Positions 25,201-34,485 of a DNA stretch of 64,000 bases are shown here, in pieces. The stretch's first letter is position 1; every line of letters starts with the position of its first letter. Source of the stretch: Argopecten irradians. Taxonomy: Eukaryota; Mollusca; Bivalvia; Pectinida; Pectinidae. The notes below the pieces were generated by a model. It was not told the DNA's origin. It was given only the letters and a program-made list of their open reading frames with translations, and searched no databases. The translations under genes and the position numbers were made by a program. Location of the stretch: the NCBI RefSeq assembly GCF_041381155.1, contig NC_091143.1, forward strand, positions 39,199,996 to 39,263,995, written 5' to 3'.

Positions 25201-28200
25201 GATTCAATGGCAGGATATCAGTAATAGCTCCCCATACTGTTACTGGGACCAGCAAAGCTCGAAAGCAGACATACCTAAACTTTGGTCGCCGGGGGCACTG
25301 AACGGCAATGGAAAGGATAGTCTCAATGGAAAAGAAATGACTGGAAATGAAAGAAAAGCCTGGAATAAGAGCCAGTATAACTCTCCGAGAGAAAAACCAT
25401 CTCTTCAGCAAATCCTGGATACGTGTGATCGCGGGACGCAGACAAGCATCATTGCCGTGGACGATGAGGACTGGCCACAAGAGAGTAACAGTGAGGACAT
25501 TCAGAGTTCAAACCAACAAAATAATTTCCAAAATGATCGACAGAATCGTTCTACAAACGGGAAGGTCACCAGTATGTTTGCACCTAATGATGTTTTTGGT
25601 GTACGGTCTGAGGGCCTTCGTGCCTAAGGGCAGGACAGGATTTATCTATAGCATAATGTGATAGGAGTTGGAACGATATCATGGATACAGGCTAAGTGTT
25701 TTAAAACACAAGTGGCTGTAATCTAACTGTGATGGAAGTGTACATAATGATACAGAGATTTAACAACACCCATATAAAACTCTGGAGAACACTTATTGAC
25801 CTTGTATGAACCTGGAGAAATAAGCATAACTTTGTACAGGGAGCAGGTCAATCTGTATGAAAATTCTATAAGTCAGTTATTTTGGATTGTGGAGAACACT
25901 TATTGAACTTGTAGGAACCTGGAGACATAAGCATAACTTTGTTCAGGGAGCAGGTCAATCTCTATGAAAATTCTATAAGTCAGTTATTTTGGATTGTGGA
26001 TAACACTTATTGACCTTGTATGAACCTGGAGAAACAAGCATAACTATGAACAGGGAGCAGGTCAATCTCCTCTTAGTGTTTTTTGACTGTGGAAGATACA
26101 TAATGTGTTTGTGACATTTCACCTTAATACTTTTATTTCTTGTGTTTTTACCTGTTGTGATATAAATGTTGTGTTTCGTGAAGTAAGAAATTGTAAAATT
26201 TCGTTGTGCAGCTATAATTCATTCAGTTTTTAAGACGACTACAGTTAATACATACTGCGTACATTGTATTTGTTAGCATGATAACATTGCGGAGTCATTA
26301 CATTATTAGTTATATGTCATATAACTAGGCTATAGTGTTTGAGTCGTTTTAGTTTAAAAGGAGAGAAATACAGGCCTAAGATTTAAATCTACATAAAAGT
26401 ATTTACCGTATTCGCTATAATTAGCGCCCCTACCCCTATAAGCACTCCTCACCTTTTCTGGAGAAGAGTTGAAGTTGTATAAACACCCCCGTCCCATGGA
26501 TTTAACAATGTTTTACAACATGTTATGCCTCTAACATCAGCAATGTATCCTATATCACATGAACTTGCAAGTCTTTTACATGTGAATCACAACATAATAA
26601 TGCATCTCAAAGGATAAAAGGCATATGCATGTTAACTGTAACAGATTAATGCGTCTTGAGTCCAGAAAGTGGTACAACTTACTTTTTGGTTCATTAATAT
26701 GCGTCCCCCTTGTTACAATTATTTAGATGCCCTGGGTGCTAATTACGGCGAATACGGTACCTCATAGTCTTATAGATATGTGTACCAGTGGCCATGAATA
26801 TTCATTGATTGGGTGTCTCAGTGTTACTTTTAATGACTTTTAATTGATTCATCATATAATCATCCTACACAAACCTTTTTTTAATTACCTCTAATTAAAG
26901 ACATTTTGATAGACATTAACTAGTGTTTAATTAATATACACTCTATCAATCAGATGATAAACCAATTCCTTATAAAAGAACCTACCAAAATTGGCTGCCA
27001 TTGTTTACTAAGGTTTATTAAATACATATTTTTAGATTTGACATCAAACCCTTCTTTGAAAATAACGAAAAGCTGATTTCTTACATCTATCAAAGTAAAT
27101 GTTAAATTATCCTTATTACCGATCAATTCTTGTATCTTATATTTTTATGTCACATTTATTCAGATTATTCAGACTTTCCTTCTGATGTAGTCGATAATTT
27201 TTTCTTTCTTTATATTCACTTATAGCCATCTTTAATTGGTAAATACAGGAATATATATGTATAGTTGTTAATAAAGTGTTTATATTTTCTAATCAAAATC
27301 TAGTGTTTTTAATTCATAACATAGCTACAACATCAGAAAACACTCAATGTTCATGAGGATGTATTAAAAAAAATTAACTCTTAATTCATGACAAAAACAC
27401 CTCTTTTCATGAGTACATTTACATGCCTTAACCCAACTTATTTTTGTGACGACGTAATTTCATGTTTTGCGATTTGACCATCATTTGTAGTCATGCATGG
27501 TTCTGTAGAACCAAAAGTCAGACAAACTTTCGCGGCAATTGATATTCATAATAATCCTTAGCCGATGAATCACACAAAATTTAGTATTTTAAGTATCATA
27601 TATTAGATAATGAGTTTGTTATACCGCCCGCAACAAGGTTAGGGTATACAAGAATCAGGTTGTCTGTCTGTCTGCTGTCTGTCTGTCTGTCTGTAAACAC
27701 AACTTTGTTTGGCGAACTTCTCCTGAACTACTATACAGATTTTGATAAAATTTGGTACACAGAACCCTGAAATAAAGGGGAGTTGAGTAAACTATTATAG
27801 GGTTCTACAATGTCCCCTATTAATGGAGTTATTAACAAATTTGTGTAGCAGGGGGTATTATTTGGCCACTGTGGCGGCAGTTGTATAGTTTATTTTAACT
27901 AAACCCAAACAGAGAAAGCTTTTGAATTTTGATTTGTGTACTGTATACCAACTGTCCTTCACAGCTACTATATTTCGTGATTTTCTTCAAATATTGCAAT
28001 GTGTATTTGAAATAAAATTGAATGGAATCACATTTGAATTTAATTATGCAAGAACTGTAGAAGATATCATTTCACAGAGATATTTAACTCTGCGAATTTA
28101 CTTTGATAGCGAAATTTACGAAAATGAATAATCACATGCGAAAGAAAGTTGTTTTACCGTAAATGTATTTATAGAGATGAGAAATAACATAATTCAAAGT

Positions 28201-31200
28201 GATCATGTAGCCATTGTGTTGATTTGATCCCTTTTCAGAAAAGACTATGTCAAACATCCGATAGAAAAGCCATTTGTCCATGTCCAGGATCAGTACAAGA
28301 AGCCAGATGGAGTTATGGACAATGTTACCTCCTATAAAAAAGATTATAACGGTAAGTGTTGTAGATGGATGTAGGGTACTCAGTATACGTGGATATTTTT
28401 GCGAGTGCTTAATTTCGTGGTTTGCATGCATTTATAACAGATAGCATTTGGTTAAATGGGACACCAAATGCTATCTCTCATACATTGATCTTTCGGGGTG
28501 TTCTTATTTTCGCGATAGATACACTTTAAGAATTTTAACAACGAAATATTACATGTAGGGGAAACTTTTGGGATTTAAAAGCCTTCTTTGCGTAATTATA
28601 ATGTAAATTTCAATGTTTACATTTTTTTTGCATACAAATTAAACATTCACAAAACTAATGATAAACAGAGGGCAGGTCACTTGCCTATACATGTGTACAA
28701 TTTTTAGAACATATAAATAGTTCTGTATGTAGAAGATAGTGTCCAGATACCATTTAAAAGATTGTAGATACCATACCATAATCCTAAATATTAAATGGAC
28801 TAAATATCACACGGTCAAGTCAAAGCTTCATAAGATAGTAAAGATATACATGTATTACATATTATTAAACACCTTAAAAGATTATCTATATTGTATACAC
28901 AGTGACACACAGTTATAACAAACCCCTGGGGACCAACAGAATCACTTCTTAATAAACAGAGTTCATTTTACACATTACAAATATCTGTAGGAACCATGAG
29001 TGAAAATTACGATCATAATGTTATAAATATGACTTCGTTATAAACGTGTTTTACTGTAGGCGTTTATTGTCCTTCCAGGATTTAAGTAATAATGAGGGTT
29101 ATTAATGGATATATTAGGTTTAATAGGTGGAGAAAAGCCAAAGTACCTGGAGAAAAAAAACCACCACCTAGTGGCAGCTACCATACGTCGGTTTTGAACT
29201 GACAACCCGATATGCATCTTTACCACTGCCACTATGGCGTCTTATGTATTGAATGCATTGATACCTTGTACATACCAATTAAAATCTGTATGAATTTTAT
29301 ATTTATATACCTGGTCCATTACATTAGAATCAGTTTCAAAGTTTATTGTTAGATTTACCTATACATGTACCCGAATAGAAGGCTATACCTGGGCAAGACT
29401 TATACATAATGTAGCTGTAAATATCTCATTTGACATGTAGACCTACACATACATATATATACAAAGGGAACATATTCATCCCAGAGCAAATATTATCCCT
29501 GGTTGCCTAGCCACATAAAGGTCTGGGCTTACCTTCCCGATATTTTAAATATTGATCCTGGCAATAGGGAGTTTCACCAATTCTTTATAGATCTTGTAAG
29601 GGAATTGTTAGCGCAGACAAAAGTTCTCTAGACTACCGCGGCTAGCAGTGTCATCTACTCATACAAAATTACAATGAGAGTATAAGAAAACAAACGGCTC
29701 TTCTGATAAGATTGATCTGTTATATACAATATATATAAGGAGGTGCCCAGGTCCATTCTACCTGCCTGAGATAACAATCATTTTGAACATTAATGCAATT
29801 ACTTTCTTACAGGCACGTTGGCATTTCGATCTAAACTACCGTATACCTGTGCGTCATGTAACATAGAATATATGAAAAATATTCTCTTGGGATTTTAAAT
29901 ATTTCCAATTACATGTAAGATACACAGTTGGTAGACTGTAGATAAAAATGTATTTATGTTGTGTACATGTATAGGTGCTAGCTGATCACAGTCAAGTTAT
30001 GACACTTCAAATTATCTGCCCCATACGAAGGTCAGGTAAATGTACAGGTAGAATTCCCTTTGTAATGAACACTTGACAACAAGTTCGCACACACCCGCCA
30101 TAAAAACTGAAAAATTGTTGTCCCACCTGTACATATGAAAGTCGGCATTTTAAGAACGACAATTCTCTGTGAAGTATTTTTCACTTAATACTGTACAACC
30201 TAGCTTACATCTAAACTCTGAGCTGTAATGTCTTAAAGATCCTCTCCTTTGTATACCCAAGGTATTAAACCTGCATAATATTGATGTTGGGTATCATAAT
30301 GTACAGTTGAAGGCAACCTACCTATACATATAAACCGGTCAAAACTAACTACTGACCACTGTGGTCAAGTAGTAAGGATGTCCGATAGCTTACTATTACT
30401 ATTTCCCTATCACTAGGTTCTATATTTAAGTCCTCCATTTTGTCATGTACTTTTTACTAGCTATGGTTTTTCTCTGGAAACTCTTGGTTGTTTTCACCAT
30501 ACAATTTTCCTTTCAACATCCATAACCCTTTAAGTTATCAAAAGATGAATCCAAACCAAACCAAATTCCAGTAGAAATATTGATTCTTAGCTATATCTCT
30601 AAGTATTGATTGTTGTGGAGCAAGGCCTGAAGTCATATGGAACATCGAACATGATGTCACATTGATAGTATTATCAGTAAACAAACAGGTTTTGATCAGT
30701 TGGATGATAATTAAAAATGATATACATTGTACTTAAATATTATTATGAATCTAATATGTCACATGGACATATTGCATCAGATGGACTTATATATAGAATA
30801 TTCATAATCAATAATATTTATGATAACAAATACACACATATTTATTCAACTATATCTAATGAAGTAGTTTTTGTTAAGAATCTATATTGGTCAATCTGTT
30901 TGCCTGAAGTCTATATATTTACATGGGAAGTAGGGTGTTTGTTTTCTATACTACATGTCAATATGGTAAGTGGGGGGGGGGGTTGTTTGTGTGACAATTG
31001 TAGGGTACATGTGTATTGGCTGGAGGGGGCTAATCAGTGTAGTAAATACACACAGCACAACAAACTCAAGTTGTTTACATGTTGCTAAGGCGTGTGCATT
31101 ACAGCTGGAATCTATATCAGGGGGAACAACTCTTACAAACTACACAGTGTCCCTATAATGTCAAGCATATACCTGTACTGTATAGTGCAATGAATATGGA

Positions 31201-34200
31201 TGAATAGGTCTGAAGCTAAAAAGACAAACATGTCCAAACGATGATGCATGTATTAGATTAAATCAATGTTAATTCATCTTAATTCATTCCAGAGAGGAAA
31301 ATGCTGGAATGAATTCTTCTGCTTCAAATATGTTTATATATATATATTGGCCTTGAAAATGTGTAAAGATCTTTAACAACAAAAATATATTGTATGAGAA
31401 AATTTATTTATTTATAAGTTACGATCGCTCAAGCAGAACATAACTCTATATGTTAATGTAATCAACCTAGTAACAAAATGATATTGCACACAATAAAATG
31501 CACCTATCAATTAATTTGCATATTTTACAGAAATAAAGAAATTTATGGTATTCCTATTTTCAGTCTGCATTTTGATAAAAGAGTTTAATTTTGCTAGATA
31601 ATCAAGCAAACTTGAGGCTACAAAAAGTACGTGTTACAGGCCAGTCCAGGTGCTAATTGCGATGAGGGCACATATTTAGTAATGTACAGTATATTTTATA
31701 CAGTAAACTCTATACATAATGATATAGTTTAATATGAGATACTTTCTATGACAAAAAAGGACATAAAAGTTTTTTTTCTTCTATCGTTATATATATAGTC
31801 AGCTCAATATTATTAAATGTAGTGGTCGATCATTGTACTGTTAGAAGATGTTTTAGGACTTAATTACTCCAACCGTTCACCGATTTGTCACCCATTTTAG
31901 CTGTGGGAGGTTAAATTCTCCGTCAACCCCTAGGGTATGACAGATTGCACATGCTAACCTTTTGAACCTGAAGACAATTGCGTGACGTCATGACTTCGTG
32001 CGGTGTATCAATATTGACGTGCAGATGACGGAACCATGTTCATATCATGGTGAAAATGCTTCTTTTTAGGCTATTATCTCTTCTTTTTCTTTTGTGTATG
32101 GAAAAAAAATGACATATTCCCTATCTATGAGGTTGTGACAACAAAATCACAACCCTCAGGGGAATTCCTGAATGTCCAAAGCTGGACAAATTAGCCTCAG
32201 GTTGGACGTTCGTGAATTACCCCTCGGGTTGTGATGTTGTTGTCACACCCTCTAGGTAGGGAAAGATTCTAACATTAATTTAGTGCCAAGATCAGGTTCA
32301 TTACAACTCTGTCACTGTTTAGTTCTTATCTTTTCTCATCTATTCCAGAGAAGAGAGGGCAACCCGCAAGACCTGTGAAACTTGATGGACATAGACAAGT
32401 GGCTGGAAGATTTGAAGGGGAGCCAACATATAAATGTAAGATCACTAAATCATGCTTGGACAACATATCAAAATGACTCAAAGTTCTGTTAAAGTTTTTT
32501 ATTTTATTTTACTTCAAATATGATGTATAACAGTTGCTGAAAAAAATCTTTTTGAATGAAGATGTGTTGTACAATTTTCATGCTAATAGTTTAGCATCCT
32601 CGAAACTCCAGGGGTTCTGATCACTTACAATCTCTACACCCCTGGTCTATCTCAAAGTGAAACTGATTTGGAAGCTCAAGGAAGAAAATCTGAACCAATC
32701 ACACAGGCCTGAAAAGATTTTCTTTGAAGACTACAGACAGAGTGACACCCAACTTCAAAACCACACAGTCAACCATAGTGTACCGTTTTACGTAGGGCTC
32801 TTTTGATGTACAATGTTCATCACAGGACTTAAATACCTGTTCTGTTGCCTCCAGTTTTACTATGTGATAGTCCAGGGGTGTTGAGATCGTAAGTGATCGG
32901 AACCCCTGGAGTATTGAGGATGATAGGGATTTAGGGACAGTGGAGGTAGCGACAATCCCACATACAAGATAATCAGAATAGTTTGAACAACATCAAGTAT
33001 TTGAAAATATTTGCAAACATATTTCCTATCATTTTCTATTTCAATGACTTAATAGTCATACTGTATTAGACCCAATATGTGCCCAGTACGCTTGAAACAT
33101 TGAAATAAATAAGGGGGCGCTTAATAGAATAATTTTGGACTAGCCTTTCATAAAATCACTGTACAAAATAACCAATAAATCATTTTGTAAAAGAAATCAT
33201 GAAAGAAATCTATAGCTTTCGTATTTTTAGCCTGAATTTAATTCAAGGTAAATGAAAGTGAGACCTAAAAAAGATGGAGGGGCTCTTATAGGGATGGGGG
33301 CGCTTATTGGGTAGAATATGGTATTACAGTCAAGGATGAACTTGAACTTTTAAAACTACAAAAATGTGATAGATTGGATTTATTCAGTTTAAACATTTTT
33401 TCTTGGAAGGATCCTAATTTAAAAATATTCATCAAAGAAAGTTTGAACGGAAACATCAGTAATCAAACTGCATATTCTATTTTGTAGCTGACTACAAGAA
33501 GTGGGATATGTCCGGCCGTGTAGGTCCAGCCACTAATGTTGATGCCTGGGTGCCCCCTAATGCCAAGTTTGAGGGTGAGAGTACCATGCACCATGACTAT
33601 ATGCAGCATGCACAGCCTAGACGTCCTCTCATCAAACCTGCCGAGGCCACGCGTATGTCTGATCAGCCATTCTTCGACAAAACAGACTACCGAGACTCCT
33701 ACGTCAAGCACCCAATGGAGAAGCAGTTTGTACGTCCCGCAGAGATCTACAAAGGCCCACAGGCCCCGTTTGATGGACAGACAACCTTCAAACAAGACTT
33801 CCTAGGTCGTCTAGGGGAGAAGACGCAGAGCTTCAAGCCTGAAGGAGTAGCATTCCAATCCGGTGCACCATTAGAAGACAACACAACAAACCGCAACGAC
33901 TATAAGAAATGGCCAACACAGCGCCCCTATTACCATGCCCCAGATATTTACAAGGCTCCTGAGGGAAAGATGGAGACCAACACAACTCATAATTCTACCT
34001 ACAGACAATTCCCCATCCAGAGGAGCCTAGCCAAGCGTCCAGATTCTGCCAACAAGGCAAGGAGTGCTGCATTCGATGGTAGCACCAGCTATATGAACGA
34101 CTACATTAAGTGGGAGATGGGACAGAAGAATATGCCAATAGTTCGTAACGACTACCACCCGACTGAGGCACCTTTTGAGGGAATGTCCACACACAAGGCC

Positions 34201-34485
34201 CACTATATCCCTCACCCTCAACAGCCAATGAGGAGCTTCAAGCCCGACAACACCGCTCTGCAGAGCAACGCCAAATTTGAAGATGGCACCATGTATCGCA
34301 CTGATTACACACCCAAACAAGTAGGAATCTGTCCGGCAATTTCTATCGATGGCCCTACGTCAAGTTTCAAATTTTCTAACATCGACAATAGAGGACATCG
34401 TGTGTATCGACCCGTCATGGAAACCATCACTCCCTTAAATGGTGCCCGGCAAACTCCCAACAAGCTAACGATGTCAGTGGCCTAA
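13164..34485 (+). CDS. SAXO: Stabilizer of axonemal microtubules (SAXO/FAM154-like), 5 exons
   Basis: I joined five exons whose GT/AG junctions and phases agree: 13164-13201, 22297-22470, 28239-28351, 32349-32435 and 33488-34485, giving 1,410 nt and 469 residues. The N-terminus has the family's Cys-rich box (CICEICNCGRHRCPH, residues about 5-19). The rest holds about 11 Mn-type modules of the form F-[DE]-G-x-T-x(3)-[DE]-Y spaced roughly 30-40 residues apart. In characterised family members the Cys-rich box and Mn modules bind and stabilise microtubules of centrioles, basal bodies and cilia. The length matches human SAXO1 (about 470 residues). Whether it is SAXO1 or SAXO2 cannot be decided here. 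Introns are 9.1, 5.8, 4.0 and 1.05 kb. Confidence 0.93.
13202..15048. other. SAXO intron 1, first part
   Basis: No gene. At 13,954-14,032 three tandem units of about 27 bp (GGGATGTCRGTTCATACCCT) form a small minisatellite. The rest is AT-rich. Confidence 0.6.
15049..15222. mobile_element. GCGCCC-type MITE, copy C
   Basis: A 174-bp element with ends CCATATTTGACCCAATAAGC and the inverse of CCGTATTTGACCCAATATAA, flanked by TA on both sides. The shortest and clearest copy of the family, with TIRs of about 24 bp. Confidence 0.85.
15225..16844. other. SAXO intron 1, middle part
   Basis: No supportable gene. Several 70-90 codon ORFs on both strands (15,190-15,909, 16,166-16,662) overlap each other and have no recognised content. 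Confidence 0.4.
16846..17110. mobile_element. GCGCCC-type MITE, copy D, eroded
   Basis: Begins CTGTATTTGCTGTAGTTAAC and shares interior strings with copy E (TTTACAACATG, CATCAGC, TTGGTTCA, GTTACAATT). The right terminus is eroded (CGCCTATTCGAAGAATA). A 355-bp subtype together with E. Confidence 0.6.
17116..18170. other. SAXO intron 1, nothing recognised
   Basis: AT-rich, no supportable feature. Confidence 0.4.
18174..18699. mobile_element. Foldback element of palindromic GTCGTTATAACGAC units
   Basis: The ends are inverted repeats: TGGAAGCCTCTTAGGGTTAC on the left and the inverse of TGGAAGTCTGTTAGGGTCAC on the right, continuing into an A-rich run. The interior is a string of degenerate units of about 20-28 bp built on GTCGTTATAACGAC and GTCGTAATAACGAC. 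Left-half units are linked by CTTAGTATGTCG, and right-half units by its inverse, so the whole element folds back on itself around 18,400. No ORF. It is a foldback-type DNA element; the superfamily is unknown. Confidence 0.75.
18700..19063. other. SAXO intron 1, nothing recognised
   Basis: GTGACGTCAAATATCTATTG and GTGACGTCATCATC (about 18,764-18,797) are two CRE-like TGACGTCA-type strings 19 bp apart, of unknown meaning. Confidence 0.4.
19066..19210. mobile_element. Foldback element with CCCTCG loop
   Basis: Arms TGACCTGTTTTCAGATGGAT and TACAGTGATTTATCAAC are repeated in inverse at the right. Together they pair over about 45 bp around a loop with CCCTCGGCCTTTGGCCTCG. Same design as the elements at 19.8, 31.9 and 58.0 kb. 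Confidence 0.75.
19211..19790. other. SAXO intron 1, nothing recognised
   Basis: CAGGGACCTGGGACCTG at about 19,298 resembles one end of the CACAGGG MITEs, without a partner. No gene. Confidence 0.35.
19795..20207 (+). mobile_element. ~410-bp foldback element, copy 1
   Basis: Shares its whole length with 31,868-32,269: GTCAACCCCTAGG, TATGACAGATTG, CTAACCTTTTGAACCTG, GGCTATTATCTCTTCTTTTT. The 3' part is an inverted repeat with arms GAGAGTGTGACAACA and GGACGTTCATGAATTACCCC paired across a CCCTCGG loop. Non-coding; the 107-codon ORF over its left flank (19,573-19,896) is not conserved in the other copy. Confidence 0.75.
20208..20758. other. SAXO intron 1, minor remnant
   Basis: TCCAGAGGGATTTTGACACC at about 20,600 resembles the left end of the Pearl-like elements. 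Nothing else recognised. Confidence 0.35.
20760..20990. mobile_element. GCGCCC-type MITE, copy F
   Basis: Begins after TA with CCGTGTTCGACCCAGTAAAT and has the interior of copies A, B and G (GGGGGCGCTCAATAGAAACA, TTTCATAATATTCTACAAAG). The right terminus is eroded. Confidence 0.65.
20991..21760. other. SAXO intron 1, nothing recognised
   Basis: No supportable feature. An 87-codon minus-strand ORF at 21,215-21,478 has no recognised content. Confidence 0.35.
21764..22125 (+). repeat. Diverged ~90-120-bp tandem repeat
   Basis: About four units, each with GCAATCCTCTT, ATCATGTACCATTTGTCT, GATATTAAAAGGAATATGAC and ATTGATGTG. It ends about 170 bp before SAXO exon 2. Confidence 0.7.
22297..22470 (+). 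CDS. SAXO: SAXO exon 2
   Basis: Acceptor GACGTTTCAG|GCGAC, donor CAGAG|GTAAGC. Completes the Cys-rich box (RHRCPH) and encodes TEYTNVYKQHP and the first half of Mn module 1 (FEDATTQ). Confidence 0.92.
22471..24481. other. SAXO intron 2 upstream of the nested ORF
   Basis: No clear feature. An acceptor-like AACTAACAG at 24,461-24,469 lies 12 bp before the nested ORF's ATG, so a non-coding leader exon may lie somewhere in this stretch. CCCCCTTGTGGGGCCCCA at about 24,321 is a small hairpin. Confidence 0.4.
24482..25627 (+). CDS. Intron-nested 381-residue disordered protein, unrecognised
   Basis: A single uninterrupted frame of 381 codons within SAXO intron 2, same strand. The start context (CACAAAATGTC) is good for an invertebrate. 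I recognise no family. The protein is hydrophilic and rich in Gln, Asn, Gly, Ser and Lys, with no membrane segment and no obvious fold, so probably disordered. Recurrent short motifs include SPKY, TSPYFMEE and SSPYCYWDQ. Near the C-terminus, C-DRGTQTS (Arg317-Thr321) fits the K/R-x-T-Q-T motif bound by dynein light chain LC8. It is followed by the acidic DDEDWPQES. It may be a nested gene expressed with SAXO or a terminal exon of an unseen transcript. The SAXO reading frame cannot use it, because it ends in a stop. Confidence 0.7.
   Translation: MSLNDGRMDDTERRYQDSLRSGIRDFDGFDTKLEEQSRTRNGDRNNGSPKNKSSLINSDSKPDIPQRGMQGQKGKFQSVKAPYRVDSPKYQGSDDGYHSAKEEAGLSPRGNGNKRQNGRQQKGEVYKTSPYFMEEVNLSSYKREGVAGTPRQQGQGRKFQPTSLKSDAGPQESNSRGNKTSGYQASWETSRSMPQLGGGKARQGERPEDQGKGAPFYTDDSQVRPRSQEKTFVKGHQGKKIQWQDISNSSPYCYWDQQSSKADIPKLWSPGALNGNGKDSLNGKEMTGNERKAWNKSQYNSPREKPSLQQILDTCDRGTQTSIIAVDDEDWPQESNSEDIQSSNQQNNFQNDRQNRSTNGKVTSMFAPNDVFGVRSEGLRA
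25780..26070 (+). repeat. 107-bp tandem repeat downstream of the nested ORF
   Basis: About 2.6 copies of an exactly 107-bp unit (starts 25,791, 25,898, 26,005), each with ACTTATTGACCTTGTATGAA and CAGGGAGCAGGTCAATCT. If the nested ORF's 3' UTR extends this far, the repeat lies within it. Confidence 0.85.
26071..26403. other. Intron 2, nothing recognised
   Basis: Possible 3' UTR of the nested ORF. No AATAAA close by; the first clear one is at 27,270-27,275. Confidence 0.35.
26406..26757. mobile_element. GCGCCC-type MITE, copy E
   Basis: A 352-bp element flanked by TA on both sides. It begins CCGTATTCGCTATAATTAGC and ends with the inverse of CCGTATTCGCCGTAATTAGC. A longer subtype with a different interior from A, B, F and G, shared with D. 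Confidence 0.85.
26758..27615. other. Intron 2, nothing recognised
   Basis: AT-rich. AATAAA at 27,270-27,275 could serve the nested ORF but is 1.6 kb past its stop. Confidence 0.35.
27618..27905 (+). mobile_element. Dispersed repeat with TGTC microsatellite
   Basis: CCGCCCGCAACAAGGTTAGG, a (TGTC)n run at 27,660-27,693, then AACTTTGTTTGGCGAACTTC and TACACAGAACCCTG. This arrangement (short left part, tetranucleotide run, conserved body) resembles dispersed non-autonomous elements of invertebrates. Ends uncertain. Confidence 0.45.
28239..28351 (+). CDS. SAXO: SAXO exon 3
   Basis: Acceptor CCCTTTTCAG|AAAAG, donor AACG|GTAAGT. Encodes KDYVKHPIEKPFVHVQDQY and Mn module 2 (MDNVTSYKKDY). Confidence 0.9.
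28352..29050. other. SAXO intron 3, first part
   Basis: GATAGCATTTGG followed 14 bp later by its inverse (CCAAATGCTATC) forms a hairpin at about 28,441-28,474. Otherwise nothing recognised. Confidence 0.45.
29055..29240 (-). mobile_element. tRNA-derived SINE, minus strand, diverged
   Basis: Read on the minus strand it has a tRNA-like head (AGTGGCAGTGGTAAAGATGC, B-box CAGTTCAAAACC) followed by TTTTTTCTCCAGGTACTTTG and GCTTTTCTCCACCTATTAAA. These match the body of the SINE at 11.1 kb with more substitutions. The ORF over it (29,038-29,232) is not a gene. Confidence 0.65.
29241..31864. other. SAXO intron 3, middle part
   Basis: No supportable gene. About 30,360-30,570 has a weak resemblance to the SINE body (TTTTTCTCTGGAAACTCTTG) and ends in CCAAACCAAACCAAATT, so it may be a strongly decayed SINE. 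A G-run is at 30,973-30,982. The 123-codon ORF at 30,717-31,088 has no recognised content. Confidence 0.4.
31868..32269 (+). mobile_element. ~400-bp foldback element, copy 2
   Basis: Same element as 19,795-20,207, in the same orientation. Shared strings include GTCAACCCCTAGGGTATGAC, CTAACCTTTTGAACCTG and TTATCTCTTCTTTTTCTTTT. The hairpin arms contain GTTGTGACAACA and GGACGTTCGTGAATTACCCC around a CCTCAGG/CCCTCGG centre. Confidence 0.75.
32349..32435 (+). CDS. SAXO: SAXO exon 4
   Basis: Acceptor TCTATTCCAG|AGAAG, donor AAAT|GTAAGA. Encodes EKRGQPARPVKLDGHRQVAG and the start of Mn module 3 (FEGEPTYK). Confidence 0.9.
32595..32922. mobile_element. CATCCTCGA-type MITE, copy 1
   Basis: A 328-bp element in SAXO intron 4 with long inverted ends. 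The left end is CATCCTCGAAACTCCAGGGG, then GATCACTTACAATCTC. The right end is the inverse of CATCCTCAATACTCCAGGGG. The interior has GTTGCCTCCAGTTTTACTAT. No ORF. Confidence 0.85.
33061..33321. mobile_element. GCGCCC-type MITE, copy G
   Basis: A 261-bp element flanked by TA on both sides, beginning CTGTATTAGACCCAATATGT and ending GGGGGCGCTTATTGGGTAGA-ATATGG. Lies in SAXO intron 4, 166 bp before exon 5. Confidence 0.85.
33488..34485 (+). CDS. SAXO: SAXO exon 5 (terminal)
   Basis: Acceptor CTATTTTGTAG|CTGAC. Encodes 332 residues, with Mn modules 3 (end) to 11, for example FEGESTMHHDY, FDGQTTFKQDF, FDGSTSYMNDY, FEGMSTHKAHY and FEDGTMYRTDY. The tail is PLNGARQTPNKLTMSVA, then TAA. The lack of introns across eight modules contrasts with one or two modules in each upstream exon. 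Confidence 0.95.

Noticed and set aside
24488-25480. Minus-strand ORFs of 117 and 137 codons
   Set aside because: Antisense shadows of the 381-codon nested ORF, which has the better start context and composition.
30717-31158. ORFs of 123 and 62 codons in SAXO intron 3
   Set aside because: Low-complexity AT-rich translation across a G-run; no family resemblance.
33463-34320. Minus-strand ORFs of 97-110 codons
   Set aside because: Antisense shadows of the SAXO terminal exon.
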